DNA of 32,481 bases. It comes from an uncultured Oscillospiraceae bacterium (GTDB lineage: Bacteria; Bacillota; Clostridia; Oscillospirales; Oscillospiraceae). The translations under genes and the position numbers were made by a program. The notes beneath the pieces were generated by a model. The model was not told where the DNA came from. It saw only the letters and a list, made by a program, of their open reading frames with translations, and ran no database searches. Below are positions 16,204-23,819 of the stretch, piece after piece. Every line of letters begins with the position of its first letter. The stretch's first letter is position 1. Where the stretch lies: NCBI GenBank assembly GCA_934636045.1, contig CAKTZP010000006.1, positions 1 to 32,481 on the forward strand, in the 5' to 3' direction.

Positions 16204-17447
16204 TTTTCTCCCTCCAATTGCGCCCAGAAGCCGGGATAGGATTTTTCCACGCACGCCGCGCCGGTGAGCGCGAGCGGCGCGGTGCAGCGGCAGGCCAGCA
16301 GGGTCGCCGCCATGGCAATGCGGTGGTCGCCGCATGCGTCCGCCGTGCCGCCGCACAGCGGCTTGCCGCCTTGAATGACCAGGCTGTCGCCCTCGACCGA
16401 CGCATAGCCGCCGAGCCGGTTGAGCAGCGCGGCCAGCACAGCCGGGCGGTCGCTTTCCTTCCACCGCAGGCGGCCGACGCCGGTAAAGCGCGTCGTGCCC
16501 GCCGCAGCCGCGGCAACGGCAGCCAGCGGCGGCAGCAGGTCGGGACAGTCGTCCAGAGCCGCAGTAATGCCGTGTAACTCGCCCGGCGCGACGGAGATTT
16601 CCGCATCCTCCACCGTCACGCGCGCGCCGAAGCGGCGCAGGAGCTCCAAAACCCGTCGGTCGGGTTGGGCGGAGGCAGGCTCCAAGCCCGTCACCGTGAC
16701 CGGCTGCGAGATCGCGCCGGCGCAGAGCCAAAACGCCGCGCCCGACCAGTCGCCGCTTATGCAAAGCAGCGCGCCCGGCGCGCGATAGCCCTGCCCCGCG
16801 GGCAGAAAAAATTCGTTTTCCGTGGCTTCCCAGCGAACGCCGAAGCGCTCCTGCACCCGCCGCGTTAATGCAATGTAATCTGCCGAAACAACCGGCGGCA
16901 GCAGGGTCAGCCCGACCGGCCCGCCCAGCAGCGGCAGCGCCAACAGCAGCCCGCTGACAAACTGCGAGGAAACGGCGCCGCTGATCGTGTAGCGGTCGCC
17001 TCGCAGCTGTCCCGCGCAGACGAGGCTTCCGTCTGCTTGCTCTGTTATCGTGCATCCGTGTGTCCGCAGCACCTCCGCCAGCGGCGCGATCGGACGCTTT
17101 GCAAGGCGCGCGCTGCGCCGAAGCTCTGCGCGCACCCCCAGCGCGGCAGCCAGCGGCAGCAAAAACCGCAGCACCGCGCCGCTATCGCCGCAGTCCAGAG
17201 CTGCGCGCGCCGCCGCACAGGTCAGCGGCGTGACAAAAAAGCCGTCCGGCGTCCGCCCAACAGCTGCGCCCAGCGCGCGCAGGCCGTCGGCCATGACTGC
17301 GACATCCCGTGAGAGCTCCGGGCACACAAGGTGCGTCGGCGCGTCGGCAAGCGCGGCGCACAGCAGCGCGCGCTGCGCCTCAGACTTCGACGGCGGCGCG
17401 GCAAAGCACCCGCCGATGGCGCGGGGCAGCAGGCGCTCCGCCCTCAC
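16200..17447 (-). CDS. aroA: 3-phosphoshikimate 1-carboxyvinyltransferase (EPSP synthase)
   Basis: The protein has 415 residues from a GTG start at 17447 that overlaps the aroB stop (GTGA), six bases after AGAGGTG. EPSP synthase motifs are present: PPSKSEAQRALL with Lys21, DCGDSGAVLRFLLPLAAALG (the usual GNSGTxxR loop is altered here to GDSGAVLR), KRPIAPLAEVLRTHG, SSQFVSGLLLALPLLGG, the GDWSGAAFWL loop, WKESDRPAVLAALLNRLGG and CGDHRIAMAATLLA. It transfers enolpyruvyl from PEP to shikimate 3-phosphate. The changed GDSGA loop resembles a variant I associate with clostridial enzymes. The frame extends to 17732 only within aroB. Confidence 0.92.
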   Translation of the reverse strand: MRAERLLPRAIGGCFAAPPSKSEAQRALLCAALADAPTHLVCPELSRDVAVMADGLRALGAAVGRTPDGFFVTPLTCAAARAALDCGDSGAVLRFLLPLAAALGVRAELRRSARLAKRPIAPLAEVLRTHGCTITEQADGSLVCAGQLRGDRYTISGAVSSQFVSGLLLALPLLGGPVGLTLLPPVVSADYIALTRRVQERFGVRWEATENEFFLPAGQGYRAPGALLCISGDWSGAAFWLCAGAISQPVTVTGLEPASAQPDRRVLELLRRFGARVTVEDAEISVAPGELHGITAALDDCPDLLPPLAAVAAAAAGTTRFTGVGRLRWKESDRPAVLAALLNRLGGYASVEGDSLVIQGGKPLCGGTADACGDHRIAMAATLLACRCTAPLALTGAACVEKSYPGFWAQLEGEK

Positions 17448-18466
17448 CGCAGACACCTCTGAAAAATTTCTTCCAATTCTCCCACCGGAACCTCGCGCAG
17501 GACGCAATGCCCGATGCGCTCCGGCACGGCGAGGGTGAGCGTATCGCCGCGGCGCTTTTTGTCGTGCAGCGCGGCGTTTGCAAGCTCTCGCGGTGTCAGA
17601 TTCGTCCGCGTGGGCAGCCCGAGCTGCTCCAGCAGGGCCGTGATCCGCGCGCCGTCGCGGCAGAAGGCGCGTGCCATGCCCGCAAGACCGATGGCGACCG
17701 CCTCGCCGTGCAGGACGGCGTTGCCGCTGCACGCCTCGACGGCATGGCCGAGCGTGTGGCCGAGGTTCAGCAGCTGCCGTTCCCCACGGTCGAGCACGTC
17801 CCGGCGGAGCACCGCGCTTTTGTGCGTCAGGCAGGCCGCAACGGCCGTCTCCGGCGCAGCGCTGCCGCGCTCGAGCTGTTCAAACAGCGGCGCGTCGAAC
17901 AGCACCGCCATTTTGACGGCCTCCGCCCAGCCGCTGCGCATTTGCCGCGGCGGCAGCGTAGCCAGCAGCGCCGTGTCGCAGACGATGAGCGCCGGTTGAT
18001 GAAACGCCCCGGCAAGATTCTTGCCCGCGGGAAGGTCAATGCCGGTCTTGCCGCCCGCAGCGGCGTCGACCATGGCCAAAAGGGTCGTCGGCACGTTGAC
18101 GAGCCGCATGCCGCGCAGATACGTCGCCGCAGCGAAGCCCGCAAGGTCGCTCACCACCCCGCCGCCGAGGGCGAGGACGGTATCGCTGCGGGTCAGCGGC
18201 GCAAATTGAAGCAAAAGGCTGCCGTAATATTCCAGCGATTTGGTCGCCTCTCCCGCCGGGAGGACAGCCGTCTCCACGGAAAAGCCCGCCGCCCGCAGCG
18301 ACGCGGCGGCGCGCGCCAGATAGCGCGGCGCGACATTTTCGTCCGTCACGATCGTGACGCAGCCCGCGGCCAGCGGACGCAGGAGGTCGCCAAGCGAGTC
18401 GAGCAGCCCCGCGCCGATCAGCGCCTCATAAGACGGCGAAAGCCCAAACTGCACCCGCTGCATCAC
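17444..18466 (-). CDS. aroB: 3-dehydroquinate synthase
   Basis: The protein of about 340 residues has the NAD-dependent dehydroquinate synthase hallmarks: GGGVVSDLAGFAAATYLRG, NVPTTLLAMVDAAAGGKTGI, GWAEAVKMAVLFD, the metal-binding LLNLGHTLGHAVEA and HGEAVAIGL. It cyclises DAHP to 3-dehydroquinate, the second step of the pathway. The start is either GTG at 18466 (seven bases after GGAGG) or the ATG directly after it at 18463; both keep the same protein. The start overlaps the stop of a 15-residue leader ORF. It is the first enzyme gene of the operon. DAHP synthase is not encoded nearby. Confidence 0.94.
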   Translation of the reverse strand: MMQRVQFGLSPSYEALIGAGLLDSLGDLLRPLAAGCVTIVTDENVAPRYLARAAASLRAAGFSVETAVLPAGEATKSLEYYGSLLLQFAPLTRSDTVLALGGGVVSDLAGFAAATYLRGMRLVNVPTTLLAMVDAAAGGKTGIDLPAGKNLAGAFHQPALIVCDTALLATLPPRQMRSGWAEAVKMAVLFDAPLFEQLERGSAAPETAVAACLTHKSAVLRRDVLDRGERQLLNLGHTLGHAVEACSGNAVLHGEAVAIGLAGMARAFCRDGARITALLEQLGLPTRTNLTPRELANAALHDKKRRGDTLTLAVPERIGHCVLREVPVGELEEIFQRCLR

Positions 18467-18510
18467 CGTACCGCCTCCGGTGCGGCAGACTGTTGAAAAA
18501 TGATCCTCAT
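18463..18510 (-). CDS. Putative 15-residue leader peptide ahead of aroB
   Basis: An ATG at 18510, eight bases after TTGGAG, opens a 15-codon frame reading MRIIFQQSAAPEAVR. Its TGA lies inside the GTGATG at the aroB start. The arrangement would couple translation of aroB to this short frame. It has one Phe and no run of aromatic codons, so it is not a classical Phe/Trp attenuation peptide. Alternatively it is the eroded start of a lost gene. Whether it is translated is unproven. Confidence 0.45.
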   Translation of the reverse strand: MRIIFQQSAAPEAVR

Positions 18511-18576
18511 ATCGTTATCTCCAAGATTATTTTTGAGAAGAAGCTGTTCTGAGCCCTGTGCGCAAGCGCCCTGTTC

Positions 18577-18618
18577 AAAAAACCGCTGCACGGAGAAAAA
18601 GCTCGTGCAGCGGTTTTT
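18577..18618 (-). terminator. Terminator-type hairpin between the MATE gene and aroB
   Basis: CCGCTGCAC (18583-18591) pairs with GTGCAGCGG (18605-18613), flanked by T runs on both strands (TTTTTT when read on minus). It is either the terminator of the MATE gene, which stops at 18668, or, if the promoter-like site at 18650-18678 is used, an attenuator in the aro leader. A second small palindrome, GATGAAA-AGC-TTTCATC, precedes it on the minus strand. Confidence 0.75.
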
Positions 18619-18649
18619 GGATGAAAGCTTTTCATCACGGTTCGATTTC

Positions 18650-18678
18650 AGTTTACCACGCAAAGGGTCAATTTTCAA
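18650..18678 (-). promoter_or_regulatory. Possible promoter of the aro operon at the end of the MATE gene
   Basis: On the minus strand TTGAAA (18678-18673) and TAAACT (18655-18650) are 17 bases apart. Transcription would begin near 18643, upstream of the terminator hairpin, making that hairpin part of the aro leader. The -10 matches the consensus at four of six positions. No better promoter was seen between the hairpin and aroB. Confidence 0.4.
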
Positions 18679-20080
18679 GGGGTTTTTGCGAAAGCGGACG
18701 GATTTTGCGGCGGTAGAGCGACGCCATCAGCAGCACCGAGAGCGCCAGCGAGGCAATCTCGGCGATCGGGAAGGAGAGCCACACGCTGTCAATGCTTCCG
18801 CTGAGCGACAGGAGGTACGCCACCGGAATGAGCACCACCAGCTGGCGCGATATTGACACGAACATGCTGTAAATGCTGCGGTCGAGCGCCTGGAAGACGC
18901 CGTTGAACATAATGCTCACGCCCGCGGGGATGAACGGGATGCACATGATGCGCAGCGCGGGGACGCCCACGGCCAGCATCAGCGGATCGGGGTTAAAAAT
19001 GTTCAGCAGCTGCTCCGGCAGGAACAGAAACGCCAGCGTCCCCAGCACCATCAGCGAGCAGGAGTAGCAGCAGCCCCACCGCGCGACGGCGGTGATGCGC
19101 TTGGGCTGGCGCGCGCCGTAATTGTACGCGGAAATGGCCAGCACGGCGTTGTTGATGCCGAACACAGGCATGAATACGAAGCTTTGCAGCTTAAAGTACG
19201 CGCCGAAGACGCTGATGCCCGCCTCGCCGAGGCCGTCGGACACAGCGTTGAAGCGGCCGAGGACGCGGTTGAAGCTGTAGGTCATGATCGAGCCGATGGC
19301 GATCATGAGGATCGACGGCACGCCGATGGCGAGGATGCGCCCGATCATGCGCCGGTCGGGGCGGAAGCCGCGCAGCTGCAGCTGCACATCGGGATTCTTC
19401 TTGTGGTTCAAAATGACGGCGAGGATAAAGGCGACGATCTGGCCGATGACCGTGGCCACCGCCGCGCCCATGACCTCCATCCGCGGCAGACCGAAGTAGC
19501 CGAAGATCAGGATCGGGTCAAGGATGATGTTGATGATCGCGCCGGTGCCCTGCGTGATGAGGGTATAGCCGGTGCGGCCGGTCGATTGCAGCAGGCGCTC
19601 GAACAGCACCTCGCCGAAAATGCCGAAGGAAATAATACAAATCACGCGGATGTACTGGATGCCGTACTGGATCGTCGTTTCGACGTGCGTCAGCGAGCGC
19701 ATATAGGGCTCCGCGCCGAAAATACCGAACAGCACGCACAGCACCGAGCCGCACATTGCAAGAAACAGGCCGTTGAGCGCGGAGGAATTGACCTCCTTGC
19801 GATTTTTTTCGCCCAAGCCGCGCGAGAGCAGCGCGTTAACACCGACCGCCACGCCCGTGGCGATGCCGATCATGATGTTCTGCACCGGAAAAGCGAGCGA
19901 CACGGCATTGAGCGCGTCGTTGTTCAAATCAGAAATACGGGAGACGAACATGCTGTCGACCACGTTGTACAGTGCCTGTACCAGCATCGACAGCGCCATC
20001 GGCAGCGCCATGCCCAGCAGCAGCCGCCCGACCGGCATGACGCCCATTTTGTTTTCTTTCAGACTCATCTTTGCGATCAT
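18668..20080 (-). CDS. MATE-family multidrug/metabolite exporter
   Basis: The 470-residue protein has about 12 membrane spans and MATE-family features: LLLGMALPMALSMLVQALYN followed by VVDSMFVSR, the AVSLAFPVQNIMIGIATG segment, EVLFERLLQSTGRTGYTLIT, and in the second half FGINNAVLAISAYNYGARQP and FQALDRSIYSMFVSISRQ. MATE transporters export drugs or organic cations in exchange for Na+ or H+. The substrate here is unknown. The ATG at 20080 has only a weak ribosome binding site (GAGAAAG); an ATG four codons later is an alternative. A strong promoter lies upstream at 20109-20137. It is monocistronic unless transcription continues into the aro operon. Confidence 0.92.
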   Translation of the reverse strand: MIAKMSLKENKMGVMPVGRLLLGMALPMALSMLVQALYNVVDSMFVSRISDLNNDALNAVSLAFPVQNIMIGIATGVAVGVNALLSRGLGEKNRKEVNSSALNGLFLAMCGSVLCVLFGIFGAEPYMRSLTHVETTIQYGIQYIRVICIISFGIFGEVLFERLLQSTGRTGYTLITQGTGAIINIILDPILIFGYFGLPRMEVMGAAVATVIGQIVAFILAVILNHKKNPDVQLQLRGFRPDRRMIGRILAIGVPSILMIAIGSIMTYSFNRVLGRFNAVSDGLGEAGISVFGAYFKLQSFVFMPVFGINNAVLAISAYNYGARQPKRITAVARWGCCYSCSLMVLGTLAFLFLPEQLLNIFNPDPLMLAVGVPALRIMCIPFIPAGVSIMFNGVFQALDRSIYSMFVSISRQLVVLIPVAYLLSLSGSIDSVWLSFPIAEIASLALSVLLMASLYRRKIRPLSQKPLEN

Positions 20081-20108
20081 TCACTTTCTCATAATATCAC
20101 AGCATATT

Positions 20109-20137
20109 ATTATATATGGAAACACCCTGAAAAGCAA
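20109..20137 (-). promoter_or_regulatory. Predicted promoter of the MATE gene
   Basis: On the minus strand TTGCTT (20137-20132) and TATAAT (20114-20109) are separated by 17 bases, about 30 bases before the MATE start. The -10 is a perfect consensus. Confidence 0.7.
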
Positions 20138-20162
20138 CCGGCAAATTCGTAAATTCCCCTAT

Positions 20163-20190
20163 TTCCCCGGCGGTGGGATTGTGGTATACT
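20163..20190 (+). promoter_or_regulatory. Possible extended -10 promoter of the kinase gene
   Basis: TATACT at 20185-20190 is preceded by TGG, giving an extended -10 (TGnTATACT); the -35 (TTTCCC region) is poor. Transcription would produce a leader of about 230 bases carrying the two tandem repeats at 20257-20394. Confidence 0.45.
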
Positions 20191-20256
20191 ATTGGAATAA
20201 AAGGGAAGGGACGTGCCGGACGGAGGAGCTTGGAAAAATGCTGCGGCGCGGAAATA

Positions 20257-20394
20257 ACCCCTCAGTCACGGCTTCGCCGTGCCCGCTTCCCTTCGTAAGG
20301 GGCGCCGTTGCTGCGGCGGAGAATGACCCCTCAGTCACGGCTTCGCCGTTCCCGCTCCCCTTCGTAAGGGGAGCAGTTGCTACGGCGGAGAAAA
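20257..20394 (+). repeat. Two tandem CCCTCAGTCACG-family repeats upstream of the kinase
   Basis: Two 69-base units start ACCCCTCAGTCACGGCTTCG at 20257 and 20326. Each contains a CTTCGCCG hairpin and a (T/C)CCCTTCGTAAGGGG palindrome and ends in CGGCGGAGAA. The element at 8149-8236 is the same family on the opposite strand. They occupy the 20081-20428 gap with the two promoters. Confidence 0.85.
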
Positions 20395-20428
20395 CAATAA
20401 AAACACACTGCAAAGGAGTTGCTTTTCC

Positions 20429-21346
20429 ATGACAACAGACCAACTCAGCGCCCTGCTGCTGGCTGACCCGGCGGCCGTGCTGGAGAACGACCGGCTGCAT
20501 TATGAAAAACAGATCCGCCTCGCGGCCGATCTGATCGCCGCCAACGCCACAACCCGCCCGGTCATTCTGCTGGCCGGCCCGTCCGGCTCGGGCAAGACGA
20601 CCACCGCCCTGCTCATCGAGCGGGAGCTCGACCGGCGCGGCATGCAGACGCACACGCTGCAGATGGACGATTATTTTTCGCCCCTCTCGCCGGAGGAAAT
20701 CGAGGGACTGCGGCAGAACAAGCTCGACCTTGAGCGCCCCGACCGGGTGGATATTCCGTTTTTCCAGCAGCAGCTCGACCAGATTCTTGCGGGCGAGGAG
20801 GTGCAGCTGCCGCATTACAACTTTAAAGAGAGCCGGCGCGAGTTTAACGGACGAACTCTGCGGCGCAGGCCGGGCGAGCTGGTCATTATGGAGGGCATCC
20901 ACGCGCTGAACCCCAGCGTGACCGGTCACGCAGACGCAACGACACGTGTCTATGTCAGCGTCCGCACGCGCATCACCGCGCACGACGGCTCGGTGCTGCA
21001 TCCGTCGATGATCCGGCTGGCGCGGCGGCTGCTGCGCGACCGCACCGGCCGCGGCCGCCCGCTGACAGAAACGATCGCCATGCGCCACCGCGTCGACCGT
21101 GGCGAGCAGCAATACATCATGCCCTATAAGCCCAACGCGCACTGCTCGGTCGACTCGTTCTATTCCGGCGAGATGAGCGTTTACCGCCCGTGGCTGCTCG
21201 ACGACCTGACCGCGCTGCTGCCGGAGTATCCCGACCTTGCCGAGCTGGTCAAGATCCTCCGCGAGCTGCCTGCCATCCCTTCCCGGCTCCTCCCGCCCGA
21301 CTCCCTCCTGCGCGAATTCATCGGCGGCAGTGCGCTGAAGTATTAA
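20429..21346 (+). CDS. Uridine kinase/phosphoribulokinase-family P-loop kinase
   Basis: The 305-residue protein has an N-terminal extension of about 45 residues, then a kinase domain with Walker A GPSGSGKT at 50-57, the QMDDYF acceptor-site motif at 78-83, a DRVDIPFF segment, the LPHYNFKESRREF base-contact-like region, and MEGIHALNP near 154-162. The family phosphorylates uridine/cytidine, and relatives use other small alcohols. Clostridial members are often annotated simply as nucleoside kinases. The substrate is therefore uncertain. AAAGGAG lies ten bases before the ATG. It appears monocistronic, with a terminator after it. Confidence 0.88.
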   Translation: MTTDQLSALLLADPAAVLENDRLHYEKQIRLAADLIAANATTRPVILLAGPSGSGKTTTALLIERELDRRGMQTHTLQMDDYFSPLSPEEIEGLRQNKLDLERPDRVDIPFFQQQLDQILAGEEVQLPHYNFKESRREFNGRTLRRRPGELVIMEGIHALNPSVTGHADATTRVYVSVRTRITAHDGSVLHPSMIRLARRLLRDRTGRGRPLTETIAMRHRVDRGEQQYIMPYKPNAHCSVDSFYSGEMSVYRPWLLDDLTALLPEYPDLAELVKILRELPAIPSRLLPPDSLLREFIGGSALKY

Positions 21347-21380
21347 TCTCCTCTGGCCGCAGGCCGCATAAGGAAACAGC

Positions 21381-21410
21381 AAGCGCCCCACAGAAAGTGG
21401 GGCGCTTTGC
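21381..21410. terminator. Bidirectional terminator between the kinase and the glycan operon
   Basis: A perfect 10-bp stem (AAGCGCCCCA with TGGGGCGCTT) and a seven-base loop lie between convergent genes ending at 21346 and 21411. T tracts are short on both strands. Confidence 0.65.
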
Positions 21411-21611
21411 TTATCGCAGGAAGTAGAGGAAGCCGGCGGCGGCGAGCGCAGCGGCGACCAGAAGGAGCACCGGGAGAAGCCGGCGAAGGCAGGCGCGGCC
21501 GGTCTGGGGCTCGCGCTTGCGGCGTCTCTTTTTGGGGGCAGTGGGAGCGCCGCAGCCGACGCAGTAGGTGCAGGAATCGGCGTTTTCTGCACCGCATTGT
21601 TGACAGATCAT
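21411..21611 (-). CDS. Small zinc-ribbon membrane protein
   Basis: The 66-residue protein begins MICQQCGAENADSCTYCVGC, a zinc-ribbon with Cys3, Cys6, Cys17 and Cys20. A strongly basic stretch (KKRRRKREPQ) and one C-terminal membrane span (about 46-65) follow. Such proteins are common in Clostridia; the zinc ribbon would face the cytoplasm by the positive-inside rule. No function is known. The start at 21611 has AGGAGG seven bases upstream and overlaps the stop of the O-antigen ligase-like gene (ATGA), so the genes are probably co-translated. A longer frame to 21701 lies within the upstream gene. Confidence 0.8.
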   Translation of the reverse strand: MICQQCGAENADSCTYCVGCGAPTAPKKRRRKREPQTGRACLRRLLPVLLLVAAALAAAGFLYFLR

Positions 21612-23182
21612 GCCGTTTCCTCCTTTCTTCGCAAAAAACCGGCGTAGATCAGCATGCCGGCGACGGCGAAGAAGAGCGCCATCATGTACGGCTCCTCCCA
21701 CAGGCTCTCGAAAAAGCTGTGCACCAGAATGCCGGTCAGGCCGGCCAGCATGCCGGCGCAGAGGGGCTTCATGGGGGTCTTTCCCACCCGGCCGCAGGCG
21801 CGCAGACCGTTCCAGAGCAGCGCCGCAATGGTCAGCAGGAACGAGCTGAGCCCGGCGATACCGTTTTCGACCAGAATTTTTACGTAATAATTATCGACAT
21901 ACATATAGTCGAGCGCGGGATTGACGGGATTTTGTGCAGCAACAGCGCCGCCGAAGATCCCGTAGCCCATGCCCGTTGCCCACGAGCCGTAATCGTCGAG
22001 ATAGCCCAGCGCGGTACTCCAGCGCTTGGCGCGGCCGCCGCGGGCGTTGGACTCGGCAAATTCCGGCGTGAACAGGTAGGCGATGCGGCTGCGCACGAAC
22101 GGCAGGAAGCACGCCGCGATGCCGCCGATGAGCATCAGCGCCAGCAGCCGCCGGTCGATGATGAGCGCGAAAAGCACCGCTGCGACAGCCAGCGCCAGCC
22201 ACGCGCCGCGCGACATGGTGACAAGGCACGCGGCGCACATCACCAGTCCGCAGCCCCAGAGGAGCACCTTCTGCGCCGGCGTCCGCGCCGCATAGGCAGC
22301 GCCGATGGTCATGGGCGCAAACAGCAGCATGTACGCACCGAAAATGTTGGGATTGCTGAAGACGGAATAGGCGCGCGTGCGGACGGCGGTCTCAGCCTGA
22401 TCCGTCCACGCCGCGGGGATCGGCGCGCCGACGATGAACTGATAAATGCCGTGCAGCGCAAAGAGCGTTGCGCCCGCGATCATCACATAATACATCATCT
22501 TAAAGTCCGCGTCGTCACGAATCAGACGCGTGACAAGATAAAACAGCAAAATATACTGCATGCTTGCGCGGTAGCCGGTGACGTTGATGCCGAGATAGCT
22601 AACGGTGTAATACAGCAGCACAAGGCCGGCCAGTAGGTAAAAGCCGAGGAAGACGTCCATCGTATTGGCGGCGCTGCGCAGCGGCCGCGCGCCGGCGGCG
22701 CGCTGATAGAGGATCCACAAAAAGCAGAAGGCAATGAGCGCCTCGTCCCACACGGATGAGAGCGACGCGAGCTTTAACACGTCGCGCAGCAGCCAGTCCA
22801 CCGGGAAATACGCCGCAATGAGGAACAGCAGCACCGAGGTCATTCCGCCCGCGAAGAGCCAGCCGAGAAAAAAGCTCCCCCGCAGGTACGACAGCACCGC
22901 GCCGTAGATGCGATACGCAAGGCTCGCGCGCACGGCGGGCATGAGCTTGGTCTCGCCGAAGCGATGCAGCGCGGCGTTCCAGCGCGTCAGGATGCGCGCA
23001 TAATTTGAGCGCTCCGCCGCGGCGGGCGCGGTCAGCAGACGGGCGAAAAAACGGTAAATTCCGCTCTCGCGCCACAGCCGCCCGAGCGCCGCAAGGCCGC
23101 GCGCCGGCGCGGTTTTGCGAAGCCATGCCGCAATCGCCGCGCACAGCCGCCAGATCAGGCTGGTTTGCAGCAGCTCGTTCAT
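21608..23182 (-). CDS. O-antigen ligase/polymerase-like membrane protein (Wzy_C family)
   Basis: The 524-residue protein has a soluble, basic N-terminal region of about 100 residues followed by about ten membrane spans. The O-antigen ligase/Wzy signature region is visible: SNPNIFGAYML at 276-286, VTMSRGAWLA at 321-330 with the conserved SRG, GMGYGIFGG near 404-412, and VDNYYVKILVENGIAGL at 429-445. The family joins or polymerises lipid-linked glycans on the outer face of the membrane; in a monoderm the product is probably a wall or capsular polymer. The start overlaps the stop of the DUF4330-like gene (ATGA), with GGAGAAGG upstream. The long N-terminal region is unusual for the family. Confidence 0.87.
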   Translation of the reverse strand: MNELLQTSLIWRLCAAIAAWLRKTAPARGLAALGRLWRESGIYRFFARLLTAPAAAERSNYARILTRWNAALHRFGETKLMPAVRASLAYRIYGAVLSYLRGSFFLGWLFAGGMTSVLLFLIAAYFPVDWLLRDVLKLASLSSVWDEALIAFCFLWILYQRAAGARPLRSAANTMDVFLGFYLLAGLVLLYYTVSYLGINVTGYRASMQYILLFYLVTRLIRDDADFKMMYYVMIAGATLFALHGIYQFIVGAPIPAAWTDQAETAVRTRAYSVFSNPNIFGAYMLLFAPMTIGAAYAARTPAQKVLLWGCGLVMCAACLVTMSRGAWLALAVAAVLFALIIDRRLLALMLIGGIAACFLPFVRSRIAYLFTPEFAESNARGGRAKRWSTALGYLDDYGSWATGMGYGIFGGAVAAQNPVNPALDYMYVDNYYVKILVENGIAGLSSFLLTIAALLWNGLRACGRVGKTPMKPLCAGMLAGLTGILVHSFFESLWEEPYMMALFFAVAGMLIYAGFLRRKEETA

Positions 23183-23670
23183 CCGACCTTCTCCATGGTC
23201 AGGACGCAGCCTTCAATTTCCACATCGAGCGTTTTGATCTTAAACTCCTTGCCGATGCGAACCTCCTGCGTGCCGACGGAGTAGGCTCCGCCGGAAACGA
23301 CGGCCGCCGCCTCCACCGTCAGGCGCAGCTCGGTCGAGCCGTCCGCGTCGGCGGTGCTGTCGTGGGCAATGACCTTGGCGTTGACGAGCTTGTTGCTGTT
23401 GAACAGGCGGGTGCGCTCGACGGTGTTGCCGCCGATGTCGACCGGGTCGCCGGACAGCGCCTGCACGACCTGCGCGGCCAGCTCGGGATGGACGTCCGTC
23501 ACAAGCACCGTAAAGCGCAGATTCGGCTCGGTGACGGCGTTTTCGCTGCCGAGCGTGTCGGTCTTATCCGAAAGCAGCCGCACGCCGACGAAGGCCACCG
23601 CGGCAACCAAAATCAGAATGATCAGAATATCGATGATATTGAGCTTTCCGCCCTTGCCAAACAACTTCAT
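23179..23670 (-). CDS. DUF4330-like membrane-anchored protein
   Basis: The 163-residue protein starts MKLFGKGGKLNIIDILIILI, has one membrane span at about 12-33, and a beta-rich outer domain to the C-terminus. This layout and the N-terminal GKLNIIDI match the DUF4330 family as I recall it; the function is unknown. GGAGG five bases before the ATG at 23670 decides the start; a TTG four codons earlier would overlap that site. It is the first gene of a three-gene operon with the O-antigen ligase-like gene and shares a 149-base divergent intergenic region with the GT4-CsaB fusion. Confidence 0.75.
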   Translation of the reverse strand: MKLFGKGGKLNIIDILIILILVAAVAFVGVRLLSDKTDTLGSENAVTEPNLRFTVLVTDVHPELAAQVVQALSGDPVDIGGNTVERTRLFNSNKLVNAKVIAHDSTADADGSTELRLTVEAAAVVSGGAYSVGTQEVRIGKEFKIKTLDVEIEGCVLTMEKVG

Positions 23671-23705
23671 AGATACCTCCAAAAGTGGAAAAATAGACGT
23701 TGGGA

Positions 23706-23734
23706 TTGCGTCTTGTGAAAAAATGTATTATAAT
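23706..23734 (+). promoter_or_regulatory. Predicted promoter of the GT4-CsaB fusion
   Basis: TTGCGT (23706-23711) and TATAAT (23729-23734) are separated by 17 bases, with the start expected near 23741, about 80 bases before the gene. The region is AT-rich against a GC-rich background. Confidence 0.65.
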
Positions 23735-23819
23735 TATAGCCAAAAAGGTCGTAGAATGCAAGAGGGCGGACGGGAAAACTGCCCGATCCGCGCGAAACGA
23801 CAGAAATCCGAGGTAGTCC

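Noticed and set aside
17309..18496. Plus-strand frame of 395 codons opposite aroA and aroB
   Set aside because: Antisense to two enzymes with intact motifs; composition is Arg/Gln-rich as expected of a shadow frame.
18510..18660. T-box or aromatic-codon attenuator before aroB
   Set aside because: The T-box consensus is absent and the short ORF has a single Phe codon; only a generic hairpin plus leader ORF is supported.
20189..21592. Minus-strand frame of 467 codons opposite the kinase
   Set aside because: It translates the tandem repeats as a repeated peptide and is antisense to a P-loop kinase with clear motifs.
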